Notes under the pieces: model-generated
Seen by the model: only the letters and a program-made list of their open reading frames with translations
Database searches by the model: none
Told to the model about the DNA's origin: nothing
Made by a program: the position numbers and the translations under genes
Origin: Pseudorhodoferax sp. Leaf274
Lineage (GTDB): Bacteria; Pseudomonadota; Gammaproteobacteria; Burkholderiales; Burkholderiaceae_C
Length of the DNA: 64,000 nucleotides
Direction: 5' to 3'
Assembly: GCF_001422445.1 (NCBI RefSeq)
Contig: NZ_LMNA01000029.1
Location: 252,146 to 316,145 of the forward strand
Part shown: positions 37,039-46,231 of the stretch, piece by piece
Numbering within the stretch: the stretch's first letter is position 1
Layout: every line of letters starts with the position of its first letter

Positions 37039-38583
37039 ATGACCCATCCCTCCACCGTTGCCCAGAAGCACCCGGACCGCCCCGCCGTCGTCATGGCCGG
37101 CAGTGGCAAGACGCTGCGTTTCGCCGAACTCGTCGCGCGCGCGAACCAGGGCGCGCACCTGATGCGTGCGCTCGGGCTCAAGTCCGGAGACCACCTCGCG
37201 GTCCTGATGGAGAACAACATCCGCTTCTACGAGGTCTACTGGGCCGCGATGAGTGCCGGCCTGTACTTCACGCCGATCAGCACGCACCTGAGCGCGGCCG
37301 AGGCGGCCTACATCGCCAACGATTGCGGCGCCCGCATGCTGGTGTCGTCGGCGGCGATGGGTGAGCTGGCCCAGCAGATGCCGGCGCTGTGCCCCGGCGT
37401 GCAGGACTTTCTTGCGGTCGATGCGGCCTTCGGCCCGTTCGCGCAATGGGACGAGGCCATCTCTTCCTGGCCCACAGCGCCGATCGCGGACGAGGTCGGC
37501 GGCCACAACATGCTGTATTCGTCGGGCACGACAGGCCAGCCCAAGGGCATCAAGGTGCCGTTCGCCAACAACCCGATCGGAGCGATGGTGCCCATCATGG
37601 CGCTGTTCGCGCAGACGCTGGGCTTTGACGAAGGCACGGTCTATCTGTCGCCCGCTCCGCTGTACCACGCGGCCCCGCTGGGCTTCAGCACCGCGGTGCA
37701 GCGCATGGGCGGCACGGTGGTGGTGATGGAGAAGTTCGATCCCGAAGCCTTCCTGGCGCTGGTGGAACGGTACCGCGTCACGCACACGCAGGTGGTTCCG
37801 ACGATGTTCGTGCGCATGTTGAAGCTGCCGGACGCGGTGCGGGGCCGGTACGACCTGTCTTCGCTGAGGTGCGCGCTGCACGCCGCGGCACCTTGCCCTG
37901 TCGACGTCAAGCAACAGATGATCGACTGGTGGGGGCCGTGCATCGTCGAGCAGTACAGCGGCTCGGAAGGTTCGGGCTGCACGTTCATCACGTCCACCGA
38001 GTGGCTGTCGCACCGCGGTTCGGTGGGCAAGGCGTTGCTCAACACGGTGCGCATCGTCGGCGAAGCCGGCCAGCTGCAACCGCCGGGCGTTCCGGGAGCG
38101 ATCTACTTCGAGGGCAGCCGCCGCTTCACCTACCACAACGACCCTGGCAAGACCGAGGGCGTGTTCAACGACAAGGGATGGTCGACGCTGGGCGATGTCG
38201 GCTACCTAGACGAGGACGGCTACCTCTACCTCACCGACCGCAAGGCCTACATGATCATTTCCGGGGGCGTGAACATCTACCCCCAGGAAGCCGAGGGCGT
38301 GCTGACGCTGCACCCCAAGGTGGTCGACGTGGCGGTGTTCGGCGTGCCGAACGCCGAGTTCGGCGAGGAGGTCAAGGCCGTGGTGCAGCCGGTGGACATG
38401 GCCGAGGCCGGCCCGGCGCTGGAGGCCGAACTGATCGCCCATTGCCGCGCGCGCCTCGCCGCGCTCAAGTGCCCGCGCAGCATCGATTTCGAGGCGCAGC
38501 TGCCGCGCCAGGACAACGGCAAGCTCTACAAGCGCCTGCTGCGCGACCGCTACTGGGCTGGGCGCAGCAACCGCCTGGTTTGA
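37039..38583 (+). CDS. Acyl-CoA synthetase (AMP-forming)
   Basis: ANL-superfamily ligase of 514 residues: YSSGTTGQPKGIKVPF motif near residue 160, IVEQYSGSEGSGCTF, GWSTLGDVGYLDEDGYLYLTDRK, and the catalytic Lys in PRQDNGKLYKRLLRD. It is a paralogue of the synthetase at 23681 with the same general size. ATG 37039 has AGAAGAG upstream; a GTG at 36985 would add 18 residues lacking family likeness. It leads the operon synthetase, Bug, SDR, dehydrogenase, kinase, and probably activates the acid brought in by the Bug system. Confidence 0.94.
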   Translation: MTHPSTVAQKHPDRPAVVMAGSGKTLRFAELVARANQGAHLMRALGLKSGDHLAVLMENNIRFYEVYWAAMSAGLYFTPISTHLSAAEAAYIANDCGARMLVSSAAMGELAQQMPALCPGVQDFLAVDAAFGPFAQWDEAISSWPTAPIADEVGGHNMLYSSGTTGQPKGIKVPFANNPIGAMVPIMALFAQTLGFDEGTVYLSPAPLYHAAPLGFSTAVQRMGGTVVVMEKFDPEAFLALVERYRVTHTQVVPTMFVRMLKLPDAVRGRYDLSSLRCALHAAAPCPVDVKQQMIDWWGPCIVEQYSGSEGSGCTFITSTEWLSHRGSVGKALLNTVRIVGEAGQLQPPGVPGAIYFEGSRRFTYHNDPGKTEGVFNDKGWSTLGDVGYLDEDGYLYLTDRKAYMIISGGVNIYPQEAEGVLTLHPKVVDVAVFGVPNAEFGEEVKAVVQPVDMAEAGPALEAELIAHCRARLAALKCPRSIDFEAQLPRQDNGKLYKRLLRDRYWAGRSNRLV

Positions 38584-38639
38584 CCATGGCGCGCAGTGCA
38601 CGCCAGGTCGCCACGCCATTTCTTCCCCAGGAGACAACC

Positions 38640-39620
38640 ATGCCCCTTCGATCCCGTCTCATGGTGCTGCTGACCACCGCCGTGGCGGCTGCCACGCTCA
38701 TGGCCGTACCGGGCGCCCAGGCGCAGGACTACCCCACGCGCCCGATCACGCTGGTCGTGCCCTTTCCCGCGGGCTCTCCCGTCGATGCGATGGCGCGCGA
38801 GATCGGCGTGGACCTGCGCACAACCCTCGGCCAGCCGGTCGTGGTGGACAACCGTCCCGGCGCGAGTTCGCTCACCGGCACGCAATACGTCGCGCGCGCC
38901 GCACCCGACGGCTACACGCTGCTGTTGATGACCACCAGCCACCTGATCAACGCACAGCTGCAGCCCAAGCCGGGCTACGACCCGTTCGACAGCTTCGTGC
39001 CAGTCACCGAACTCATCAAGTCGCCCGTCGTGTTGGTGGTGCGCAGCGGGCTGCCCGTGGCGAACATGGCGCAGCTGGCGGCGTACGCCAAAACCCACCC
39101 GATGTCGTTTGCGACATGGGGCATCGGCTCCAACACCGACATCTATGGCGCCATGATTTCCGAGGCGATCGGGGCCGATCTGCTGCGTGTTCCGTACAAG
39201 GGCGAATCGCCGCTGGCCAACGACCTGCTGGGCGGCCAGGTCGACAGCGCGATGATGACCGTGGGCATGTACAAGGCACACGCCAAGGGCGGTGCGCTGC
39301 GTGCCTTGGCGGTCAACGGTCCGCAGCGGCTGTCGGCCTTCCCGGAGCTGCCCACGCTGCCCGAGTCCGGCGTGCCCGGACCGAGCGTCCTGGGCTTCGC
39401 CGGCATCCTCGTGCCGGCGGGCACGCCGGCGCCCATTGCGGACAAGCTGGCCGCCCACATCCAGCGGCACCTGCAGAAGCCGGACGTCAAGGCGCGGTGG
39501 AACGAGCTGTGGGGCTTCCAGGTTTCCTCGGTGCAGCGCGATGCGTTCGGCGCGCTGATGCGCAAGGATGCAGCGCGCTGGAGCGCGGCCATCCAGGCGG
39601 CCCACATCAAGCTGGATTGA
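38640..39620 (+). CDS. Bug-family periplasmic solute-binding protein
   Basis: TctC/Bug receptor of 326 residues with signal peptide (MPLRSRLMVLLTTAVAAATL to GAQAQ), DYPTRPITLVVPFPAGSPVD, VVVDNRPGASSLTGTQYVARAAPDGYT region and RVPYKGESPLANDLLG. ATG at 38640 follows CCCAGGAGACAACC. Second gene of the 37039-42881 operon. Confidence 0.93.
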   Translation: MPLRSRLMVLLTTAVAAATLMAVPGAQAQDYPTRPITLVVPFPAGSPVDAMAREIGVDLRTTLGQPVVVDNRPGASSLTGTQYVARAAPDGYTLLLMTTSHLINAQLQPKPGYDPFDSFVPVTELIKSPVVLVVRSGLPVANMAQLAAYAKTHPMSFATWGIGSNTDIYGAMISEAIGADLLRVPYKGESPLANDLLGGQVDSAMMTVGMYKAHAKGGALRALAVNGPQRLSAFPELPTLPESGVPGPSVLGFAGILVPAGTPAPIADKLAAHIQRHLQKPDVKARWNELWGFQVSSVQRDAFGALMRKDAARWSAAIQAAHIKLD

Positions 39621-39747
39621 TGGGCCGTGGGCTGCCAAGGCCAAGTGCGCTGCGGGCTTGCCGTGGCTTCGCCGGTCGCAGACGGCTGATCACTCTTGCA
39701 GGCGCAGCCATGCGCCTTTCCCGCTGAGCCCATCACGAGCCAACGCC

Positions 39748-40518
39748 ATGCCACCTGCCTCTGCAGCATTCCCATCGGCCGATCCGGCCATCCTGCGCTT
39801 CGAGGGCAAGCGCGTGCTCGTCGTCGGGGGATCCAGCGGCATCGGCAATGGCGTGGCCCAGGCATTCCGCACGGCCGGCGCCGAAGTGCATGTCTGGGGC
39901 ACGCGTGCCCGCGCCGAAGACTACCGGCCCGAGGAAGGGTCGGACCTTGCCGGGCTGCGCTTCTCGCAGGTGGACGTGGGCGATGCGCAGGCCATCGCGG
40001 CATGGACGCCGCCCTTCGACGCGCTCGATGTGCTGGTTCTCTCGCAGGGCATCGTGGAATATGGCCGCGCCGAGTTCGGCGATGCGGCCTTTCGCCGCGT
40101 GGTCGAGGTCAACCTCAACAGCGTGATGAGCTGCTGCATGCACTTCCAGCCAGCGTTGAAGGCGGCGCGCGGTTCGGTCGTCGTGGTCAGCTCCATCTCG
40201 GGCTACAAGTCGTCGATCGGCAACCCGGCCTATGCGGCGTCCAAAGCCGGTGCGATCTCGCTCACGCGCACGCTGGGCGCTGCCATGGCCAGCGACGGCA
40301 TCCGCGTGAACGGCATCGCGCCCGGGCTGGTCGCGACCAAGCTCACGCGGGCGACGACGCAGCATCCGAAGCGGCTGGCCTCGACCCTGCAGCGCATTCC
40401 GCTCAACCGTGTGGGCACGCCGCAGGACATCGCCGGTGTCGCGCTCTTTCTTGCTTCGCCGCTGGCTGCCTACGTGGCCGGACACACCATTCCCGTCGAT
40501 GGCGGCCTGCACGCCTGA
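39748..40518 (+). CDS. SDR-family oxidoreductase
   Basis: Short-chain dehydrogenase of 256 residues: VLVVGGSSGIGNGVAQAF (TGxxxGxG variant beginning with Gly), LVLSQGIVEYG, the active-site Ser in VVVSSISGYKSS, and YAASKAGAISLTR, ending VAGHTIPVDGGLHA. In the Pseudomonas lva operon an SDR (LvaD) oxidises the 3-hydroxyacyl-CoA formed after kinase/lyase action; this gene sits in the equivalent context (inference). Start at ATG 39748. Confidence 0.92.
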   Translation: MPPASAAFPSADPAILRFEGKRVLVVGGSSGIGNGVAQAFRTAGAEVHVWGTRARAEDYRPEEGSDLAGLRFSQVDVGDAQAIAAWTPPFDALDVLVLSQGIVEYGRAEFGDAAFRRVVEVNLNSVMSCCMHFQPALKAARGSVVVVSSISGYKSSIGNPAYAASKAGAISLTRTLGAAMASDGIRVNGIAPGLVATKLTRATTQHPKRLASTLQRIPLNRVGTPQDIAGVALFLASPLAAYVAGHTIPVDGGLHA

Positions 40519-40542
40519 ACATTTCTCCAGAAAGGAACACCC

Positions 40543-41820
40543 ATGGCCTGGGACTTCGAAACCGATCCCCCATTCCAGCAGCAGCTCGACTGGGTCGACG
40601 CCTTCGTCCGCGAAGAGGTCGAGCCGCTCGAACACGTGCTCGTGAGCCCCTACGCAGTGCAGGACCCGCTGCGCAACAAACTGGTCAAGCCGCTGCAGCA
40701 GCGCGTGAAGGAGCGCGGACTCTGGGCCTGCCACCTCGGGCATGGATTGGGCGGGCCGGGCTATGGCCAGGTGAAGCTCGCGCTGCTCAACGAAATCCTG
40801 GGGCGCTCGTCCTTTGCGCCCACGGTGTTCGGTTGCCAGGCACCGGATTCGGGCAACGCCGAGATCCTGGCCCACTACGGCACGGAGGAGCAAAAGCGCA
40901 CCTTGCTCGCCCCGCTGCTGGCCAACGACATCGTCTCGAGCTTTGCCATGACGGAGCCGCACGGCGGGTCCGATCCCACGCTCATCCGCACGACGGCGGA
41001 ACGTGACGGCGACGCGTGGGTGCTGAACGGCCAGAAATGGTTCGCCTCCACCTCCAACTATGCGTCGTTCTTCATCACGGTGGCCGTGACCGATCCCGAC
41101 GCGGCCCCACACCGACGCCTGTCGGCCTTCATCGTGCCGGCGGACGCGCCCGGCCTGCGGCACATCCGCGACGTGCACCTCGCGGGCCGAAAGCCGCAGG
41201 GCCACGCCCACGGCTACATCGGTTTCGAGAACGTGAGGCTGCAGGCCGACCAGATGCTGGGCGAGCGCGGCAACGCGTTCGAGGTGGCGCAGACGCGGCT
41301 CGGAGGAGGGCGCATCCACCATGCGATGCGCACCATCGGCGAAGCGCGCAAGGCGTTGGACATGATGCTGGAGCGTGCAGTCTCGCGGCGTTCGCGGCGC
41401 GGCAGCCTGGCCGACAAGCAACTGGTGCAGGCAATGGTCGCGGACTCGTGGATCCAGCTGGAGCAGTTCCGCCTGCTGGTGCTGCGCACGGCCTGGCTCA
41501 TCGACAAGCACAACGACTACAAGAAGGTGCGCAAGGACATCTCCGCCGTCAAAGCGGCGATGCCCAGGGTGCTGCACGACATCGTGTCGCGTGCGATCCA
41601 GGTGCACGGGTCGCTGGGCGTGAGCAACGAGATGCCGTTCCTCGACCAACTGCTGGCCTCGTACGTGATGGGCCTGGCCGACGGGCCGACCGAAGTGCAC
41701 CAGGTCACGCTCGCCAAGGAGTTGCTGGCCGCCGTGAAGCCGGCCGACGAGTCGTTTCCGAGCCAGCACCTGCCGGCGCTGCGCCGCAAGGCGCAGGAGC
41801 GTTACCGCGAGGTGCTGTGA
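40543..41820 (+). CDS. ACAD11/LvaC-like acyl-CoA dehydrogenase-family protein
   Basis: Acyl-CoA dehydrogenase-fold protein of 425 residues, longer than the other dehydrogenases here. It has SSFAMTEPHGGSDPTLIRTT, GQKWFASTSNYASFFITVAV, RLGGGRIHHAMRTIGEARKAL and HGSLGVSNEMPFLDQLLASY, then GLADGPTEVHQVTLAKELL. The ADGP-EVH ending is that of ACAD10/ACAD11 and LvaC, in which phosphate is eliminated from a 4-phosphoacyl-CoA. The next gene encodes the matching kinase domain, with stop and GTG overlapping. ATG 40543 follows AGAAAGGAAC. Confidence 0.9.
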   Translation: MAWDFETDPPFQQQLDWVDAFVREEVEPLEHVLVSPYAVQDPLRNKLVKPLQQRVKERGLWACHLGHGLGGPGYGQVKLALLNEILGRSSFAPTVFGCQAPDSGNAEILAHYGTEEQKRTLLAPLLANDIVSSFAMTEPHGGSDPTLIRTTAERDGDAWVLNGQKWFASTSNYASFFITVAVTDPDAAPHRRLSAFIVPADAPGLRHIRDVHLAGRKPQGHAHGYIGFENVRLQADQMLGERGNAFEVAQTRLGGGRIHHAMRTIGEARKALDMMLERAVSRRSRRGSLADKQLVQAMVADSWIQLEQFRLLVLRTAWLIDKHNDYKKVRKDISAVKAAMPRVLHDIVSRAIQVHGSLGVSNEMPFLDQLLASYVMGLADGPTEVHQVTLAKELLAAVKPADESFPSQHLPALRRKAQERYREVL

Positions 41821-41822
41821 CC

Positions 41823-42881
41823 ATGGCCGCCGCTTCGGCATCCGCCGGGCACGGGTCGCTGGTGGACACCGACCGCTTGCGCGGCTGGATGGACGGGCGC
41901 GGCATCGGCCACGGCGAGCTCACGCAGCGCCAGTGGCTCACGGGCGGCACACAGAACGTCCTGCTCCGCTTCGAGCGGGGCGGGCAGGGTTACGTGCTGC
42001 GCCGCCCGCCGCCCCACCCCCGGCCGGAGAGCAATGCGGCCATGTTGCGCGAGGCGCGCGTGCTGGGTGCGTTGGCGGGCAGCGGCGTGCCGCATCCCGA
42101 ACTGGTCGCCGCGTGCGCCGACACCGAGGTGCTGGGCACGGCGTTCTTCCTGATGCGTGCGGTCGAGGGGTTCAATGCCGGAACTTCCGGTCTGCCGGCG
42201 CTGCACGCATCGCGCCCCGACATCCGCCGGCGCATGGGCATGGCCATGGCACAGGCCGCGGCGACGCTGGGCCGACTGGACCCCGAAGCGCTGGGACTGC
42301 AGGACTTCGGCCGGCCTCAGGGGTTCCTGACGCGGCAGGTGCAGCGGTGGGGCCGCCAGTTGGAGAGCTACACGCAGCATGCGGGTTGGCCGGGCCTGGC
42401 CGGGCTGCCGGACATCGGGCCGATCGCGCATTGGTTGCGTACCCACCAGCCGGCCGACACGGCACCCGGCGTGCTGCACGGTGACTTCCACTTGTCGAAC
42501 GTCATGTTCCGCCATGACGGCGCCGAGCTGGCCGCCCTGGTGGACTGGGAGATGTCGACCGTGGGCGACCCGCTCGTCGACCTGGGCACGCTGCTCGCCA
42601 CCTGGCCGCGGCCCGATGGTTCGCACCACATCACGAACAACATTGCGCCCTGGGACGGCTTCGCCGCAGCGCACGATCTGGTGGAGCACTACGCCTGCCA
42701 CAGCCCGCGCGACCTGACGGCCTACCGCTGGTATGCGGTGCTGGCCTGCTACAAGCTCGCCATCGTGCTGGAGGGCACGCACGCGCGTGCACGCGCCGGG
42801 CTGGCGCCGGCGGCCACTGGCGAGCGGCTGCACAAGGCGGCCTGCGGCCTGCTTCTGCGGGCAACTCGATGGATCGAATGA
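41823..42881 (+). CDS. APH-type phosphotransferase, ACAD10/LvaA-like acyl-CoA kinase
   Basis: Kinase-fold protein of 352 residues with LTGGTQNVLLRFERGG as nucleotide loop, LRRPPPHPRPESNAAMLREA carrying the likely Lys-equivalent region and Glu, the catalytic loop VLHGDFHLSN (219-226, Asp221) and LVDWEMSTVGDPLVDLG (Asp241). In human ACAD10/11 this domain is fused to the dehydrogenase; here they are separate adjacent genes. Expected to phosphorylate a 4-hydroxyacyl-CoA. ATG 41823 is chosen, though GTG 41817 overlapping the previous stop is equally possible. Confidence 0.88.
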   Translation: MAAASASAGHGSLVDTDRLRGWMDGRGIGHGELTQRQWLTGGTQNVLLRFERGGQGYVLRRPPPHPRPESNAAMLREARVLGALAGSGVPHPELVAACADTEVLGTAFFLMRAVEGFNAGTSGLPALHASRPDIRRRMGMAMAQAAATLGRLDPEALGLQDFGRPQGFLTRQVQRWGRQLESYTQHAGWPGLAGLPDIGPIAHWLRTHQPADTAPGVLHGDFHLSNVMFRHDGAELAALVDWEMSTVGDPLVDLGTLLATWPRPDGSHHITNNIAPWDGFAAAHDLVEHYACHSPRDLTAYRWYAVLACYKLAIVLEGTHARARAGLAPAATGERLHKAACGLLLRATRWIE

Positions 42882-42952
42882 CGAATCTGTGGGCGGCATG
42901 GCCCGGAGCGTTGGCAGCGCGTTGCCGGGGGGACGCCATTGGCTCGCGGAGA

Positions 42953-43831
42953 TCAGACCGGCAGCAGCCCGAGCCGTTCGGCCGCCGCAACCGTCTGGGT
43001 CGCGTGCGCGATGAAAGGGCCGTCCACCAACTTTCCATCGACCAGGAAGGCGCCCATGCCGTTGGACAGCGAAGCACGGGTTGCCTCCACCACCTTCACC
43101 GCATGTGCGATGTCCGCAGCCGTCGGGCGGAAGGCCTGGTTCGCCAGCGCGATCTGGCTGGGGTGGATGCAACTCTTGCCGGCAAAGCCGAGCCGGCGTG
43201 CCGCTTGTGCATCCGCCAGGTAGCCGTCCGGGTTCGCGACGTCGACATAGGCACCGTCGTACGCCGCCACGCCGGCTTCGCCCGCAGCCAGGCGCACGGC
43301 GAAGCGAACGGCCTGCACCGCAGCGGGTTCGCCCTGCACGATGCCCAGGGGTGCCAGCAGGTCGCCATAGCCGATCTGCAGGCCGATCACACGCGGATGC
43401 GCCGCGGCGATCTCGACCGCTCGCCGCACGCCGCGTGGCGATTCGATGTTGGCCAGGATGGAGATCGGCCGTTCGAGGCCGCGTTCCGCCTCGTGGCGCG
43501 CAATGGCCGCCACCGCATGCCTGACGGCATCGGGGCCGTCGAGCATCGGAAGGTTGACGACGTCGACACCGGCGCGCACCACGACGCCGATGTCGGTTTC
43601 GAAGTCCGGCGTGTCCACGGCGTTGACCCGCACCACGATGCCTTTTCCGCGCCCCTGCCAGCGCGGTGTGTCGGCCAGGAAGGCCGCCAGTGCCGCGCGC
43701 GCGCGGTCCTTGCTGGCGGGTTCGACCGCATCCTCGAGATCGAAGGACACCACGTCGGTTTGGCTGGCCATCGCCTTGGCGAACAGCTCGGGGCGGGACG
43801 CGGGCACGAACAGCTTGCTGCGCATCAGCAT
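42953..43831 (-). CDS. CitE/HpcH-family acyl-CoA lyase
   Basis: HpcH/HpaI aldolase-superfamily protein of 292 residues, CitE-like: SKLFVPASRPELFAKAMASQ, VSFDLEDAVEPASKDRAR (metal-binding Glu/Asp), IVVRVNAVDTPDFETDI, ILANIESPRGVRRAVEIA, IGYGDLLAPLGI and SCIHPSQIALANQAF. Such enzymes cleave citryl-, malyl- or citramalyl-CoA to acetyl-CoA plus an oxo acid. Last gene of the LysR-linked operon. Two in-frame ATG codons (43831, 43825) overlap the upstream stop. Which CoA ester it uses is not evident. Confidence 0.9.
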   Translation of the reverse strand: MLMRSKLFVPASRPELFAKAMASQTDVVSFDLEDAVEPASKDRARAALAAFLADTPRWQGRGKGIVVRVNAVDTPDFETDIGVVVRAGVDVVNLPMLDGPDAVRHAVAAIARHEAERGLERPISILANIESPRGVRRAVEIAAAHPRVIGLQIGYGDLLAPLGIVQGEPAAVQAVRFAVRLAAGEAGVAAYDGAYVDVANPDGYLADAQAARRLGFAGKSCIHPSQIALANQAFRPTAADIAHAVKVVEATRASLSNGMGAFLVDGKLVDGPFIAHATQTVAAAERLGLLPV

Positions 43832-44550
43832 GTGCGGCCCTTCCTGGGTTGGGCGAAATGCGCCAGCACATCGGCCATCGGCACGACGTCGGCGAACTGC
43901 CGGTCCATGTCGAACAGCGAGATCGCATGCGAGACCGGGATGCGGTCGAACACCGCCTCGTGCGGGACGATGGCCCGGAAGTTGTATGACGCGGCATCGA
44001 ACACGGTGGCGCGGATGCAGTTGCTGGTCGCGCCGCCGACGATGACCACCGTGTCGATGCCGCGCTCCACCAGGTAGCCGAGCAGCGGCGTGCCGTGGAA
44101 GCCGCTCGGCTTCTTCTTCACGAACACCACGTCGCCAGGGGCCGGCGAGAGTTCGGGCACCAGTTCGGCACCGACCGTGCCTTCGAGGCACCAGTGCGGG
44201 CTTTGCAGCAGGTCGCGCTTGCGGCGATAGACGCCGATGTCGGCGCCGTCGGCCGCGAGTTCGAAGCGGGTGAAGAAGCACGGGACGCCAGCGTCCTGCG
44301 CGGCGCGGACCAGTGTCGCGATGGCGGCGACCGACCGGCGGCCGATGTCGCCGCAACTCGACGGCCATTCGGCATCGCGGCCGGACTCGCCGACCATGTA
44401 CTTCTGCGCGTCGATCACGACCACGGCAGTGCGTTCGCCGAAGCCCATGCGGCGCCCGAACTTGCCGCGTGCGAGCACGGTGCGGTCGGTTTCGGAAAGG
44501 TAGTCGGCCCAGGGCAGGGCGGCGGGCGAGGGTGTGGAGGGCGTGTTCAT
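43825..44550 (-). CDS. Isochorismatase-family cysteine hydrolase
   Basis: Cysteine hydrolase of 241 residues with the family triad: Asp in AVVVIDAQKYM, Lys in VFVKKKPSGFHGTPL and the nucleophilic Cys in VGGATSNCIRATVFDA. The general pattern is that of N-carbamoylsarcosine amidase and maleamate amidohydrolase rather than isochorismatase, so an amide or ureido substrate is likely. Coupled by ATGA overlap to the amidase upstream, which also points to amide chemistry. Confidence 0.9.
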   Translation of the reverse strand: MNTPSTPSPAALPWADYLSETDRTVLARGKFGRRMGFGERTAVVVIDAQKYMVGESGRDAEWPSSCGDIGRRSVAAIATLVRAAQDAGVPCFFTRFELAADGADIGVYRRKRDLLQSPHWCLEGTVGAELVPELSPAPGDVVFVKKKPSGFHGTPLLGYLVERGIDTVVIVGGATSNCIRATVFDAASYNFRAIVPHEAVFDRIPVSHAISLFDMDRQFADVVPMADVLAHFAQPRKGRTC

Positions 44551-45980
44551 GGGAGGTTCGGGTTTGTGGGTCGGCGCTGCGTTAGAGGCGTCCAGCCGAG
44601 GTCGGCCGACAGCGCCTCGGCCATCGCCAGCAGCCGCGCCTCGCCGAGCGGGCGTCCGACCAACTGCATGCCGATGGGCATGCCATTGCTGTCGAGCCCG
44701 ATCGGCATGTTCAGTACCGGCACGCCGAGGTAGTTGAAGGGGCGTGTCAGCGCCGTGAGCGATGCGACGACGCCGAAGACGCGGCCCGGGGCTTCGACGT
44801 CGGCTTCGGCACGCGTTGGCACCAGCACCGGCATGGTGGGCAGCATCAGCACGTCGGCCTGACCGAGCGGACCGCGGACGAAGTCCGCCAGGACGCGCGC
44901 CCGCACGGTCAGGGCTTCGAGATAGCGCACGGCCGGCACATGGAGGCCGGGCTCGGTCCGCGAATAGACCGCCTGCGAATAGGCCTGGGGATGTGCGCGC
45001 ATCCAGGGACCGTGCAAGGTCGCGGCCTCGACCTTGGAGAAGACATCGGCCATGGCATAGCAGGCATCGAGCGTCTCGAAGGCCACGCACGGCGCGGCGC
45101 CATAGCGCGCCGAGGCGACGCCGACCGCATGCGCGAACGCCGCTTCGACCTCGGGATGCAGGGCAACGCGCTCGGTCACCAGCACGCCGATGCGGCTGCC
45201 TTGGGCCGCGCCGGGCAGTGCGGCCAGGTAGTCGGGAACCGGCGCGGGCAGGCTGGTCGCGTCGGCGATGTCGTGGCCCGCGATCGCCTGCAGCAGCAGC
45301 GCGCAGTCGCGTGCAGTGCGGGCGAGCGGGCCGACGCATTCCAGCGAGAAGGCACGCGGGAAGCAGCCGCTGCGCGAGACGCGTCCATAGGTCGGCTTGA
45401 GCCCGAACAGCCCGTGCATGGACGACGGCAGCCGGATGGATCCGCCGGCGTCGGAGCCGAGCGAGCCATGCACGATGCCGGCGGCGACGGCGGAGCCCGA
45501 GCCGCTCGACGAGCCACCGGAAATGCGATCCGGATCCCAGGCATTCCGGCAATCGCCGAAGTGCGGGTTCTGGCCGGTCGGTCCGGCCACCATCTCGCTG
45601 AGGTGGAGCGCGCCGATGTCGACGGCGCCGGCCGCGGCCAGGCGCTCAAGTGTTTCGGCGCGCCGCTGGCCTGGCATGAGGCCAGGCATGCGCGAACCGA
45701 GGGTGATGGTCTCGCCAGGGCGTTCGAAGCAGTCCTTGTGCGCGAGCGGGATGCCGTGCAGCGGCCCGCGCCATCGGCCGGCCATGGCTTCGCGGTCGAG
45801 CGCCCGGGCCTCGGCCAGTGCTTGGTCGGCACGCATGCGCACGAAGGCGTTGACGCGTGCCTGTCCGGCGTCGGCGCGCTGCAGTGCCGCGCGTGTGAGC
45901 TGTTCGGATGTCACCGCGCCCGCGCGCAATCCGGCGGCGGCGTCGGTCAACGGCGCATCTAGGAGGGCATCGGCACTCAT
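44547..45980 (-). CDS. Amidase-signature family amidase
   Basis: Amidase of 477 residues with the Ser-Ser-Lys triad: Lys in PLAHKDCFERPG, the Gly/Ser-rich ISGGSSSGSGSAVAAG and GSDAGGSIRLPSSMHGLFGLKPTYG. C-terminal PFNYLGVPVLNMPIGLDSNG is typical. It hydrolyses an amide to an acid and ammonia. Start ATG 45980, overlapping the stop of the 84-residue protein. Operonic with a CoA-transferase that could act on the acid released. Confidence 0.93.
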   Translation of the reverse strand: MSADALLDAPLTDAAAGLRAGAVTSEQLTRAALQRADAGQARVNAFVRMRADQALAEARALDREAMAGRWRGPLHGIPLAHKDCFERPGETITLGSRMPGLMPGQRRAETLERLAAAGAVDIGALHLSEMVAGPTGQNPHFGDCRNAWDPDRISGGSSSGSGSAVAAGIVHGSLGSDAGGSIRLPSSMHGLFGLKPTYGRVSRSGCFPRAFSLECVGPLARTARDCALLLQAIAGHDIADATSLPAPVPDYLAALPGAAQGSRIGVLVTERVALHPEVEAAFAHAVGVASARYGAAPCVAFETLDACYAMADVFSKVEAATLHGPWMRAHPQAYSQAVYSRTEPGLHVPAVRYLEALTVRARVLADFVRGPLGQADVLMLPTMPVLVPTRAEADVEAPGRVFGVVASLTALTRPFNYLGVPVLNMPIGLDSNGMPIGMQLVGRPLGEARLLAMAEALSADLGWTPLTQRRPTNPNLP

Positions 45981-46231
45981 GCCGCCACCCCGTTGGTCGA
46001 GTCCGCCAGGGCCACCAGGGCGTGCAGGTAGGCGCCGGGCGGATCGCTGCAGGGCAGGTGCGGTTCGACGGCGGTCTGTACCGCATCGTTCAGGCGCAGC
46101 ACCTCGGCGGCAATGCGCACGCTCTCGGTGCGCGAGACGATGTGGTGCAGGCGCTCGGCCGTCCCGGCGAGCGCCGCCTGCATGGCGTCGAGGTCCGCCG
46201 GACCGGCAGTGGGCACAGGCGGCTTGTTCAT
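45977..46231 (-). CDS. Small hypothetical protein (84 residues)
   Basis: Unrecognised protein of 84 residues, predicted mainly helical (DLDAMQAALAGTAERLHHIV, then TESVRIAAEVLRLNDAVQTA), without Cys clusters or membrane segments. It is tightly packed with ATGA overlaps at both ends between the CoA-transferase and the amidase, which argues for a real gene. Small AtzG-type companions of amidases exist and this position is similar, but I see no clear sequence match, so no function is assigned. Confidence 0.62.
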   Translation of the reverse strand: MNKPPVPTAGPADLDAMQAALAGTAERLHHIVSRTESVRIAAEVLRLNDAVQTAVEPHLPCSDPPGAYLHALVALADSTNGVAA

